Positions 9,005 to 18,400 of a stretch of DNA of 64,000 bases are shown one piece after another. Each line of letters starts with the position of its first letter. Position 1 is the stretch's first letter. Position numbers and translations under genes: made by a program. A model generated the notes under the pieces. It was not told the origin of the DNA, searched no databases, and was given only the letters and a program-made list of their open reading frames with translations. The DNA is from G963676655 sp963676655 (GTDB lineage: Bacteria > Verrucomicrobiota > Lentisphaeria > Victivallales > Victivallaceae): positions 2,914,001-2,978,000 of the forward strand of contig CAXXKX010000003.1 of assembly GCA_963676655.2 (NCBI GenBank), written 5' to 3'.

Positions 9005-9967
9005 ATGGCTAAAAGAAAACAGGATTCCGATAACAGCAGTTTGGAACTGTTGCTCGATACTATGTGCAATACTTTCGGCGGTATTATGTTTATTGCTATT
9101 CTGCTGGTTGTGATATGTTCAATGAGTGATTTTTCAAAGCCGGTGGAAAAAAATACCGTCCCTTCAAAAATGACTCCGCAGCAGATTGAAGAATTGAAAG
9201 CCAGGGTGAAGTTAAAGAAATCACAGTTGGAAAAAACCATGCAAAAACTCAAAATACCTTCAAACTTGGTCAACTCAAAAGAGTTTCAAGTTGCAATGGA
9301 ATATAACCGTTTAAAATCAGAACTGACAAAATCCAGGGTGGAGCACATTATTCTTTCACACGATTTGAAAAAAATACAAGTTGAACATGACTCAATAAAG
9401 CAGCAAACGGCTTCAGAGGTAAAAAATATTGCAAGTTTAAAAAAGAAGATCGTCAAACTGAAACAGATTAACAGTCAGACCATGCTGAAAATCAAGATGG
9501 CCAAAAACGCCCCTCGTTTCGGTGGCGTTACGCCGCCAAAACAATCTTCAACCAACAAAAAACCGGTGTTTGCAGTTTTAAAAAACAACCGTTTCTTTCT
9601 GTTGTATAAGTCGCCAAATATCAGCCCTGTTTTTTCCAATCAGCTGAACCGGAATGCTTTTTCCGATTCATTCAAACTGTTTTTTTCCGATAATAAACTT
9701 GCAATGCGCTACGCTCCCATTCCCGGGAAAGGTTCTTCGATTGAACAGAATTCACAAATTAAAACAGTTTTTAACAAGGTTTGTGCCGTATTTCCGAACA
9801 ATAAATATTTTCTGAGTCTCGCGGTCCATGCTGACAGTATAAATTTATTTATCAAAATCAGAGAATATCTTCATCGCAATAACCTGTCATATACCTGGAT
9901 GCCTTACATGAACGATGCGGATTTGATTTTGTCCATAAGCAATAAAGTTAAGTATAAGAGCTATTAA
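9005..9967 (+). CDS. Second ExbD/TolR/MotB-like single-TM coiled-coil protein (B2)
   Basis: 320 aa with GGGAG upstream of the ATG. The N-terminus SSLELLLDTMCNTFGGIMFIAILLVVI places Asp18 at the head of a single TM helix, followed by a long coiled coil (~55-165) and a C-terminal domain (~175-320). FLSLAVHADSINLF in that domain parallels YLSIMVTPESAGYV in the preceding gene, as does the P-V/I-F strand at its start, so the two proteins share an architecture despite low identity. Cys21 and Asn22 follow the Asp in a conserved-looking LLLDTMCNTFGG stretch. Interpreted as the second, non-identical B subunit of the channel; no homologue can be confirmed without a search. Confidence 0.78.
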   Translation: MAKRKQDSDNSSLELLLDTMCNTFGGIMFIAILLVVICSMSDFSKPVEKNTVPSKMTPQQIEELKARVKLKKSQLEKTMQKLKIPSNLVNSKEFQVAMEYNRLKSELTKSRVEHIILSHDLKKIQVEHDSIKQQTASEVKNIASLKKKIVKLKQINSQTMLKIKMAKNAPRFGGVTPPKQSSTNKKPVFAVLKNNRFFLLYKSPNISPVFSNQLNRNAFSDSFKLFFSDNKLAMRYAPIPGKGSSIEQNSQIKTVFNKVCAVFPNNKYFLSLAVHADSINLFIKIREYLHRNNLSYTWMPYMNDADLILSISNKVKYKSY

Positions 9968-9980
9968 ACGGTTGATCAAT

Positions 9981-10829
9981 ATGCAAGAAAACCCTTTAAA
10001 CAATCAGAAACGTATAAAATCCGGCAATCGGGATAAAAAAATTATTTTCGGCATCATTGTCGCCTGTTTAATTATCTTTTTCACGGTTCATTCATGCCAG
10101 GAGTTTTCCGGTCGTGCCGGAAGCGGCGGCGGCAATGGCGCTGGGGACGGGGACGGTACAGCCGCCGGCTCCGGCCAGGGCGGCGGCCAGGGGCGTGACG
10201 GTGGAGCCGGTTCGGGGCAGGGGCAGGACGGCGGCTCCCAGGGCAAAGGCGGCGGCGGTGCAGATAACAGCAAAGGTGACGGTTCCGGGAAAGGGAATTC
10301 CAGTCAACCGTCCGGACGCAGTAATAACGCGTCTGGAACCGGCATGGATAAGCAAGGTAATCGTCCCGCTGGCAGCAACGCCGACTCCCAGAACAATCGC
10401 GGGCAGGGGAATGCCGGTCCGGTGAAAAATGCGGGAGGCCGCTCGGGGGCATCCTCCCGAAATTCGCGACAGCAAAAGGCCGTACAAAAAAATGCGAATG
10501 TTGATCCGACAATACGATATACCAGGAGTTCCAGCAAAGGGAATACCGCTGGGAATCAAACAAAACGCGACTCATATCCTGATTCTGAAAAATTGCTGTG
10601 GAGTCTTTGTTTGAAAGAAGTCCTGTGCTGGTGCAAGGAAAAAAGTAAAGTCACGTTTCCGCATCTTGGAGACCCTGGCACGTCGGTGATAAAAAGCAGT
10701 AATTCACAATATATTGTCAACGGTTTTTATATGTGCGACAACCAGAAAAAATATTTTTGTTTTACTCTTGTTTCAGGCGGAAACAGTGTTGTCGCTTTCA
10801 TTAATATTAATTTTTCAAACACTAAATAA
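9981..10829 (+). CDS. Single-TM protein with long Gly/Ser/Asn-rich linker and small C-terminal domain
   Basis: About 282 aa from the ATG at 9981; a TTG at 9972 in frame is possible, but the ATG is preceded by the same GTTGATCAAT that precedes the start of the gene at 8179. One TM helix at about residues 18-36 (IIFGIIVACLIIFFTVHSC). A Cys at the end of this helix is not in a clear lipobox. Residues ~40-195 are extreme low complexity, Gly/Ser/Asn/Gln-rich, presumably a flexible periplasmic tether. The last ~75 residues form a small domain with several Cys and alternating strands. The GC content of the linker is much higher than that of its neighbours because of Gly codons, and it generates many antisense open frames that are not genes. 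Function unknown. Confidence 0.78.
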   Translation: MQENPLNNQKRIKSGNRDKKIIFGIIVACLIIFFTVHSCQEFSGRAGSGGGNGAGDGDGTAAGSGQGGGQGRDGGAGSGQGQDGGSQGKGGGGADNSKGDGSGKGNSSQPSGRSNNASGTGMDKQGNRPAGSNADSQNNRGQGNAGPVKNAGGRSGASSRNSRQQKAVQKNANVDPTIRYTRSSSKGNTAGNQTKRDSYPDSEKLLWSLCLKEVLCWCKEKSKVTFPHLGDPGTSVIKSSNSQYIVNGFYMCDNQKKYFCFTLVSGGNSVVAFININFSNTK

Positions 10830-10843
10830 CCGGGAAATTACCA

Positions 10844-11842
10844 ATGTCGTTTTTTAGAAAAAATATATTGTTGGCCGGCGCTTTCCTGGGATTGTTTCCA
10901 GGATTGGTGATGGCGCAGAATAATGATTTTCGCGGCGAACTGAAAATTACAGATAAGAGTGTCGACGGGAATCTCTTCTCTCTGTTAAAAGTTCGTTACG
11001 ATCTTTCCTTGAACATGGGGAACCCCTGCCAGAAATTCTCATTTTATTACACTCCGTCCAATCCTTCCGCCGTGCTTAAAAAAATAACTTTCAAAGCGCA
11101 AATATTCAGCGGCTCCGGGCGTGACGCCTATGTAACCTTTTCACCTCTGATTTCCTCTCCGGGAACCTGGAGCAAGCAAATTACGATCAATAAAAAATGG
11201 AGTGACGCATTTTATACTTTGGACGGGAAAGCTGTTTCGCGGTTTGTCGCCAAGAGTTTTTATGACCAGAAGGTCCGGTTGGACAATCTTGAGGTCGTTT
11301 CTGCTTTAGTTGTAGTGAATGCTCCCCAAAATAATAAATCAACCGATAATTTTTCATTGACTAATGACCCGAGTTCAATCAATAAGCCAGTTACAATCCC
11401 GGTGAAAAAAGTAAAAAAATCACAACCAGTCAGACAACAGGATTACAGCGCAAGAATTAACAATCTGCGGCAGAGGTATCGCAGAGCACAAATGCTTGGA
11501 AGTATAAAAGTTGCGTCCGGTTTTTTGTCCATTTCTGCGTGGGACCATAGTACTATTGATGGAGACCGGGTTCAAATAACTTTGAATGAGAAGGTAGTCA
11601 TTTCCGACCTGACTTTAGAGAAAGCCCCCAAAAATATTGCATTAAGGCTGGTTCCGGGCAAAAATATTGTTACGGTCACCGCCTTGAATGAAGGGCGATA
11701 TAGTCCTAACACGGCAAAGTTCCGGGTCAATAGCCAGGGCCAGGTTGTCATGGAAAGAACCTGGAACCTCAAAACTGGCGGCAAAGGGATTCTTGAACTG
11801 ATTTATGAAGACAGTTCCGGGGCCGTTTCTCCGGATGAATAA
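10844..11842 (+). CDS. Secreted beta-rich protein closing the envelope operon
   Basis: 332 aa. A classical signal peptide (RKNILLAGAFLGLFPGLVMAQN) predicts cleavage after VMA. The middle (~30-160) is beta-rich. After a Lys/Ser/Gln linker with RxQRYRRAQ helix, the C-terminal ~110 residues carry a pattern I associate with a small secreted beta domain in other bacteria: W-D-x-x-x-x-DGD, I-x-L-N-x-x-V, L-x-L-x-PGKNIVTVTALNEG and PNTA. Its biochemical role is not known to me. It follows the Gly-rich TM protein by 14 bp and is the last gene before a weak terminator-like hairpin, so it is probably the exported partner of the membrane complex. Confidence 0.78.
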   Translation: MSFFRKNILLAGAFLGLFPGLVMAQNNDFRGELKITDKSVDGNLFSLLKVRYDLSLNMGNPCQKFSFYYTPSNPSAVLKKITFKAQIFSGSGRDAYVTFSPLISSPGTWSKQITINKKWSDAFYTLDGKAVSRFVAKSFYDQKVRLDNLEVVSALVVVNAPQNNKSTDNFSLTNDPSSINKPVTIPVKKVKKSQPVRQQDYSARINNLRQRYRRAQMLGSIKVASGFLSISAWDHSTIDGDRVQITLNEKVVISDLTLEKAPKNIALRLVPGKNIVTVTALNEGRYSPNTAKFRVNSQGQVVMERTWNLKTGGKGILELIYEDSSGAVSPDE

Positions 11843-11887
11843 GTTCCGGTAGGGTTTTATCCATAAGACACTGTTATTGCATATTTT

Positions 11888-11906
11888 ATTGCTTCAAGCA
11901 ATTTTT
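11888..11906 (+). terminator. Weak terminator-like hairpin after the envelope operon
   Basis: ATTGC at 11888-11892 pairs with GCAAT at 11898-11902 around a TTCAA loop (which could itself close further) and is followed by four more T. The stem is short and AT-containing, but its position 46 bp after the last operon stop makes it a plausible end of transcription. Confidence 0.4.
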
Positions 11907-11988
11907 AAGCATGACGCAAACAGTCAAAAATGCAGAACATATTTTTAAATATCAATCAGACTTGGATCAGGCAAATATTTGCAACCGC

Positions 11989-12140
11989 TTAATGGACGTT
12001 AAATTTCATGAACTCATCCAGGTCTTCTTTTTTGATCGCTCTCGCTGCTTGCCCCTTTTATGGCACGCAGATAATCTAAACGTAAATTGCCCTCCGCATA
12101 TTTGATGCAAATAATCTCCTTTTCATCTTTTGTATTAATA
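11989..12140 (-). pseudogene. Short decayed coding remnant, minus strand
   Basis: Reading the minus strand from 12140, one frame gives INTKDEKEIICIKYAEG then LRLDYLRAIKG, and after an apparent one-base shift a second frame gives AIKKEDLDEFMKFNVH and a stop at 11989-11991. There is a stop directly upstream and no start codon. The composition is coding-like but the fragment is too short to assign. It sits in the 614-bp interval between the envelope operon and the giant gene; the rest of that interval shows no gene. Confidence 0.25.
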
Positions 12141-12349
12141 AAAAGTTATTCTTCATAGTGCCTATGTTATGATTGGTTATCGATGTCAATATCTGAAGCA
12201 GGAATTGAAAAGCAGAGGCTATACCTTTTGGAAAGTAAAGTGATTAATAGAGAATTTGTAGACGTGTTCTGCAAATAAGATTCTTATATTTGCAATAAGG
12301 CTTAACAAAGTTGTCTTAATGTCTACATTTTTGTTATAAGTTCTTGATT

Positions 12350-12382
12350 AAAAAACACTTGTTTTTCATAAAAAAACACTTG
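12350..12382 (+). promoter_or_regulatory. Two direct copies of AAAAAACACTTG 21 bp apart
   Basis: The 12-bp word occurs at 12350-12361 and 12371-12382, a spacing of two helical turns, about 75 bp upstream of the giant gene. Immediately after it the DNA becomes extremely AT-rich (12390-12450). Spacing and position suggest a site for a dimeric activator, but no promoter boxes can be fixed with confidence. Confidence 0.4.
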
Positions 12383-12456
12383 AAATGCGCTTTTTTATAT
12401 ATAATTTATTATTATATCAAATTAAATTATAACAGAGAATATATTTATATAATGAA

Positions 12457-15400
12457 GTGGGAGATATGGATATCAAAGAGCTTGAATTGCCGGGACTGGA
12501 ATTAGTCGATCCGAACGCTGAATACAGCGATGAAAACCAAATATTCTACATTGACTTCGATGGCGCGGAAAACGTCTCATACGACAATGACGTACTTGAT
12601 ATTCATATCGACGGGATAACTGTGTCTTCGTCAAATATGACCGAAGACCAACAATTCCAAATCATCAGCGAACTAAACGACACCTTTGCCGGGAGCGGTG
12701 TATCTTTTACCACCAACTCATCACTCATAACTCAGCACTCAGCATTCTCGACAATCTACGTTGGTGAAACCACTTCCGCCTCCGGCGAATGCGAATACCT
12801 AACCGCCGATTTCTATGGGGTTGCTGAAACTATTGATGTTGGGAACCAAATACAAGATGATAATGCTTTTGTTATTACAAGCAATCTTGATTCATTAAAT
12901 TTAATCACTGAAACAGTTAGCCACGAAGCAGGTCACCTATTGGGATTCAGGCATGTCAATGATGCATTAATTGACGCAATAACTGATTTTGCTGCTGTTG
13001 AAACTTTGTCAAACGAGATACTTAAACTAACTGCAACCGAAGCAAATGAAGGCAGTTATGGACGTGCTGTTTCTATTGATGGAAATAACTTTGTTATAGG
13101 AGATGCATCAATTGATATAGAAGGTAAAGCCTATGTATATCGCTGGACAGGAAGTTACTACGATGAATTTATGCTCGCTGCGTCTGATGGCTATGGAGGT
13201 CAAGCATTTGGTTGGTCCACTGCAATATCTGGCGACACTGTGGTTGTCGGCACCTCGGAAGGACTGTCTGATACCAGTGTTTATGTTTATCGTTGGAATG
13301 GTGTAAGTTATGATGAAGTTAAGCTAACGGCATCTGATGGAGAAGAAGGGGACATGTTTGGTCACTCAGTCGCAGTCTCCGGGGATACCGTGGTCGTCGG
13401 GGCTTTTAGCGATAAGGATCAAGGAGATCACACAGGAAGCGCCTATGTTTATCGTTGGAATGGTGTAAGTTATGATGAAATTAAGCTAATGGCATCTGAC
13501 GCACACGCGGAAAATGCATTTGGATGCTCGGTTGCGATTGATGGAGACAATATTGTTGTAGGTACGGACGATGGAGCCAACGCCTATGTTTATCGTTGGA
13601 ATGGTGTAAGTTATGATGAAATTAAGCTCGTTGCCCCAGATGTTAATGGGGGGAATTGCTCTGTTGATATATCTGGAGACACTGTTGTAGTGGGTGCAAG
13701 CAGAGGCTTCAGCGAGCAAGGGATAGTGTATGTTTATCGTTGGAATGGAATTAGTTATGAGCAAACAACAATTAGTGCACCAGATATTGAGGGGGATGAT
13801 TTATTCGGTTGCTCCGTTTCTGTTTCAGGTGATACTGTATTAGTAGGTGATGAGGTAAACAATGGAAGTGGCGCAGTTTATGTTTACAATTGGAATGGGA
13901 GCAGTTATGATGAAATTAAACTTAACGTCCCGGACGGGGAAATCGGCGGGTACTTTGGTTGTGCAGTATCTATTTCGCAAGATTTAATGATAGTCGGGAA
14001 TTTAGGTGGCAACGAAGATGGATCCGGCAGCGCTTATCTGTTTGACTTAGGAGCTCCAGATGTGCCGATGGGATTAAGAGCGCCTGTTGACGGGGATTCT
14101 GTTGCTATGGACTGGGATGATGTGGCTGACAACTTTTTCGGCATCAAGGAATATGAGGTCGAATATGCCGACAATTCCCAGTTTACCGATGCGGTCAGCA
14201 CTACTGTAACGTCCAGTGAGCTGGCTCTCGATGACTTAATTAACGATACTTATTTCTGGCGCGTAAGAGCCATTGACAACGCGGGAAATGCTTCCGAATG
14301 GAGCAGCTCCACTGCATTTATACTTAATGTTTCAGACACTCAGGTTCCGGATACTCCGGACAATCTGTACCAGGCGGTCGACGGGACCACTGTTACACTA
14401 GATTGGGATGATTCAACGGATAATATAACCGGAAGCGGAATAAAAGAATATATAGTTGAGTATTCGTTGACCTCTGATTTTGCTGAAGTGTTTTCATATA
14501 GCACCTCCGGCAGCCAGTATCAATTTGACAATCTGGATGAAGGAACTTATTACTGGCGCGTCAAAGCGGTAGACAATAATAATAATGAGTCAACATGGGC
14601 GTCAGACGCCTTTGCCGTAATGCCTGCGGGCATACGTAAGTTAATTATTCCCGGCCTTGAGTCATATTATAGTTTGAGCATTTCCGGAGATACTGTAATT
14701 GTTAACTATAGAGCATATGATTTCGACCGTTGGTCAGGCAGCCCGTATGTTTATCGCTGGGACGGGGCGGCCTATGTCGGCTTTCGCCTGGAACACGGGT
14801 ATTCATCAATTGCCGGCAGTCAAAACGGAGATCTGATAGTTACAGGGGCGTCAGAGAATGATGATAACGGAGAAAGCTGCGTTTATATCTATCGCTGGAA
14901 TGGCAGTTCTTATGTTGAATCTATTCTGGCTTCATCTGACGAATATGAGGTGTACTTAGGTGGCTGTGTAGATGTTGACGGTAACAATGTTGTCGTAGGG
15001 GCTATCGGGTACGACTTTATGGGACAAGATTTCTATGGGAGCGCTTATGTCTATCGCTGGAACGGATCCGACTATGATGAATTCAGACTGACAGCTTCTG
15101 ACGGAGAGGAATGGGACTTCTTTGGCGCTTGCGTGGCAATAGACGGAGATACTGTAGTAGTAGGAACTTCAGCAGAAACTTTAGAAAAAAGAAAACAAGT
15201 CTACGTTTACCACTGGAATGGAAGCGGCTACGAAGAAACCATCATAAAATCACCGAATATAAATTGGAGTTCTGAATGCTTCCTGGCTGTTTCCGGGGAA
15301 AATATTGTTATTGGATCGGATAATCATACGACCGCCTATCGCTGGAATGGCTTATCGTATGATGAATATATATTGTTTGACTCAGGCACAAACTCTGTCG

Positions 15401-18400
15401 CAATTGACGGGGATACTATTGTTGTCGGACAAGACAGTTCTGTTGTTATATGCATATGGAACGGATTATCTTATTCAAAGTATCAACTTTATGCTCCCGA
15501 TGGTGAATATTTTGGCGATACTGTTTCAATTGACGGAGACAGCGTTTTGATATCCGGTAATGATGCCGCTTATGTGATTGACTTGAATGAAGTGATTACC
15601 CTTTCCAGTGATGATATTGCGCCGGATACTCCGACCATCGTTGCAACTCTGTCTGATGACACCGGCTGTACTTTAAGCTGGTCTTCTTGTGACGATGAAA
15701 CTGCAGATCAGGATGAGTTTTACGAGGTTAAATACCATTATCAGATTGCATCTGACAGCTCATTTTCCAATATTGAAAAATGGGGCGAGACATACGAGAA
15801 TGATTGTGTTATATCCGATTTGTTTAACGATACTTATTTCTGGCGCGTAAGAGCCATTGACAACGCGGGAAATGCTTCCGAATGGAGCAGCTCCACTGCA
15901 TTTATACTTAATGTTTCAGACACTCAGGTTCCGGATACTCCGGACAATCTGTACCAGGCGGTCGACGGGACCACTGTTACACTAGATTGGGATGATTCAA
16001 CGGATAATATAACCGGAAGCGGAATAAAAGAATATATAGTTGAGTATTCGTTGACCTCTGATTTTGCTGAAGTGTTTTCATATAGCACCTCCTGCAGCCA
16101 GTATCAATTTGACAATCTGGATGAAGGAACTTATTACTGGCGCGTCAAAGCGGTAGACAATAATAATAATGAGTCAACATGGGCGTCAGACGCCTTTGCC
16201 GTAATGCCTGCGGGCATACGTAAGTTAATTATTCCCGGCCTTGAGTCATATTATAGTTTGAGCATTTCCGGAGATACTGTAATTGTTAACTATAGAGCAT
16301 ATGATTTCGACCGTTGGTCAGGCAGCCCGTATGTTTATCGCTGGGACGGGGCGGCCTATGTCGGCTTTCGCCTGGAACACGGGTATTCATCAATTGCCGG
16401 CAGTCAAAACGGAGATCTGATAGTTACAGGGGCGTCAGAGAATGATGATAACGGAGAAAGCTGCGTTTATATCTATCGCTGGAATGGCAGTTCTTATGTT
16501 GAATCTATTCTGGCTTCATCTGACGAATATGAGGTGTACTTAGGTGGCTGTGTGGATGTTGACGGTAACAATGTTGTCGTAGGGGCTATCGGGTACGACT
16601 TTATGGGACAAGATTTCTATGGGAGCGCTTATGTCTATCGCTGGAACGGATCCGACTATGATGAATTCAGACTGACAGCTTCTGACGGAGAGGAATGGGA
16701 CTTCTTTGGCGCTTGCGTGGCAATAGACGGAGATACTGTAGTAGTAGGAACTTCAGCAGAAACTTTAGAAAAAAGAAAACAAGTCTACGTTTACCACTGG
16801 AATGGAAGCGGCTACGAAGAAACCATCATAAAATCACCGAATATAAATTGGAGTTCTGAATGCTTCCTGGCTGTTTCCGGGGAAAATATTGTTATTGGAT
16901 CGGATAATCATACGACCGCCTATCGCTGGAATGGCTTATCGTATGATGAATATATATTGTTTGACTCAGGCACAAACTCTGTCGCAATTGACGGGGATAC
17001 TATTGTTGTCGGACAAGACAGTTCTGTTGTTATATGCATATGGAACGGATTATCTTATTCAAAGTATCAACTTTATGCTCCCGATGGTGAATATTTTGGC
17101 GATACTGTTTCAATTGACGGAGACAGCGTTTTGATATCCGGTAATGATGCCGCTTATGTGATTGACTTGAATGAAGTGATTACCCTTTCCAGTGATGATA
17201 TTGCGCCGGATACTCCGACCATCGTTGCAACTCTGTCTGATGACACCGGCTGTACTTTAAGCTGGTCTTCTTGTGACGATGAAACTGCAGATCAGGATGA
17301 GTTTTACGAGGTTAAATACCATTATCAGATTGCATCTGACAGCTCATTTTCCAATATTGAAAAATGGGGCGAGACATACGAGAATGATTGTGTTATATCC
17401 GATTTGTTTAACGATACTTATTTCTGGCGCGTAAGAGCCATTGACAACGCGGGAAATGCTTCCGAATGGAGCAGCTCCACTGCATTTATACTTAATGTTT
17501 CAGACACTCAGGTTCCGGATACTCCGGACAATCTGTACCAGGCGGTCGACGGGACCACTGTTACACTAGATTGGGATGATTCAACGGATAATATAACCGG
17601 AAGCGGAATAAAAGAATATATAGTTGAGTATTCGTTGACCTCTGATTTTGCTGAAGTGTTTTCATATAGCACCTCCTGCAGCCAGTATCAATTTGACAAT
17701 CTGGATGAAGGAACTTATTACTGGCGCGTCAAAGCGGTAGACAATAATAATAATGAGTCAACATGGGCGTCAGACGCCTTTGCCGTAATGCCTGCGGGCA
17801 TACGTAAGTTAATTATTCCCGGCCTTGAGTCATATTATAGTTTGAGCATTTCCGGAGATACTGTAATTGTTAACTATAGAGCATATGATTTCGACCGTTG
17901 GTCAGGCAGCCCGTATGTTTATCGCTGGGACGGGGCGGCCTATGTCGGCTTTCGCCTGGAACACGGGTATTCATCAATTGCCGGCAGTCAAAACGGAGAT
18001 CTGATAGTTACAGGGGCGTCAGAGAATGATGATAACGGAGAAAGCTGCGTTTATATCTATCGCTGGAATGGCAGTTCTTATGTTGAATCTATTCTGGCTT
18101 CATCTGACGAATATGAGGTGTACTTAGGTGGCTGTGTGGATGTTGACGGTAACAATGTTGTCGTAGGGGCTATCGGGTACGACTTTATGGGACAAGATTT
18201 CTATGGGAGCGCTTATGTCTATCGCTGGAACGGATCCGACTATGATGAATTCAGACTGACAGCTTCTGACGGAGAGGAATGGGACTTCTTTGGCGCTTGC
18301 GTGGCAATAGACGGAGATACTGTAGTAGTAGGAACTTCAGCAGAAACTTTAGAAAAAAGAAAACAAGTCTACGTTTACCACTGGAATGGAAGCGGCTACG

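Noticed and set aside
7306..9967. Zorya-type defence system
   Set aside because: The channel protein resembles ZorA-type subunits, but no OmpA-like ZorB domain, helicase or nuclease effector is present among the visible neighbours.
10081..10575. Overlapping long open frames on the minus strand in the Gly-rich gene
   Set aside because: GC-rich Gly codons read backwards as Pro/Arg/Ala codons; low-complexity artefacts of the sense gene.
7306..10829. Ordinary Tol-Pal or Ton system
   Set aside because: No TolA, TolB, Pal or TonB-like protein is encoded, and the two B-type proteins are much longer than ExbD/TolR with long coiled coils.
11911..12105. 64-codon plus-strand open frame in the gap before the giant gene
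   Set aside because: No RBS and no coding-like composition; the opposite strand of the same stretch looks more like a decayed gene remnant.
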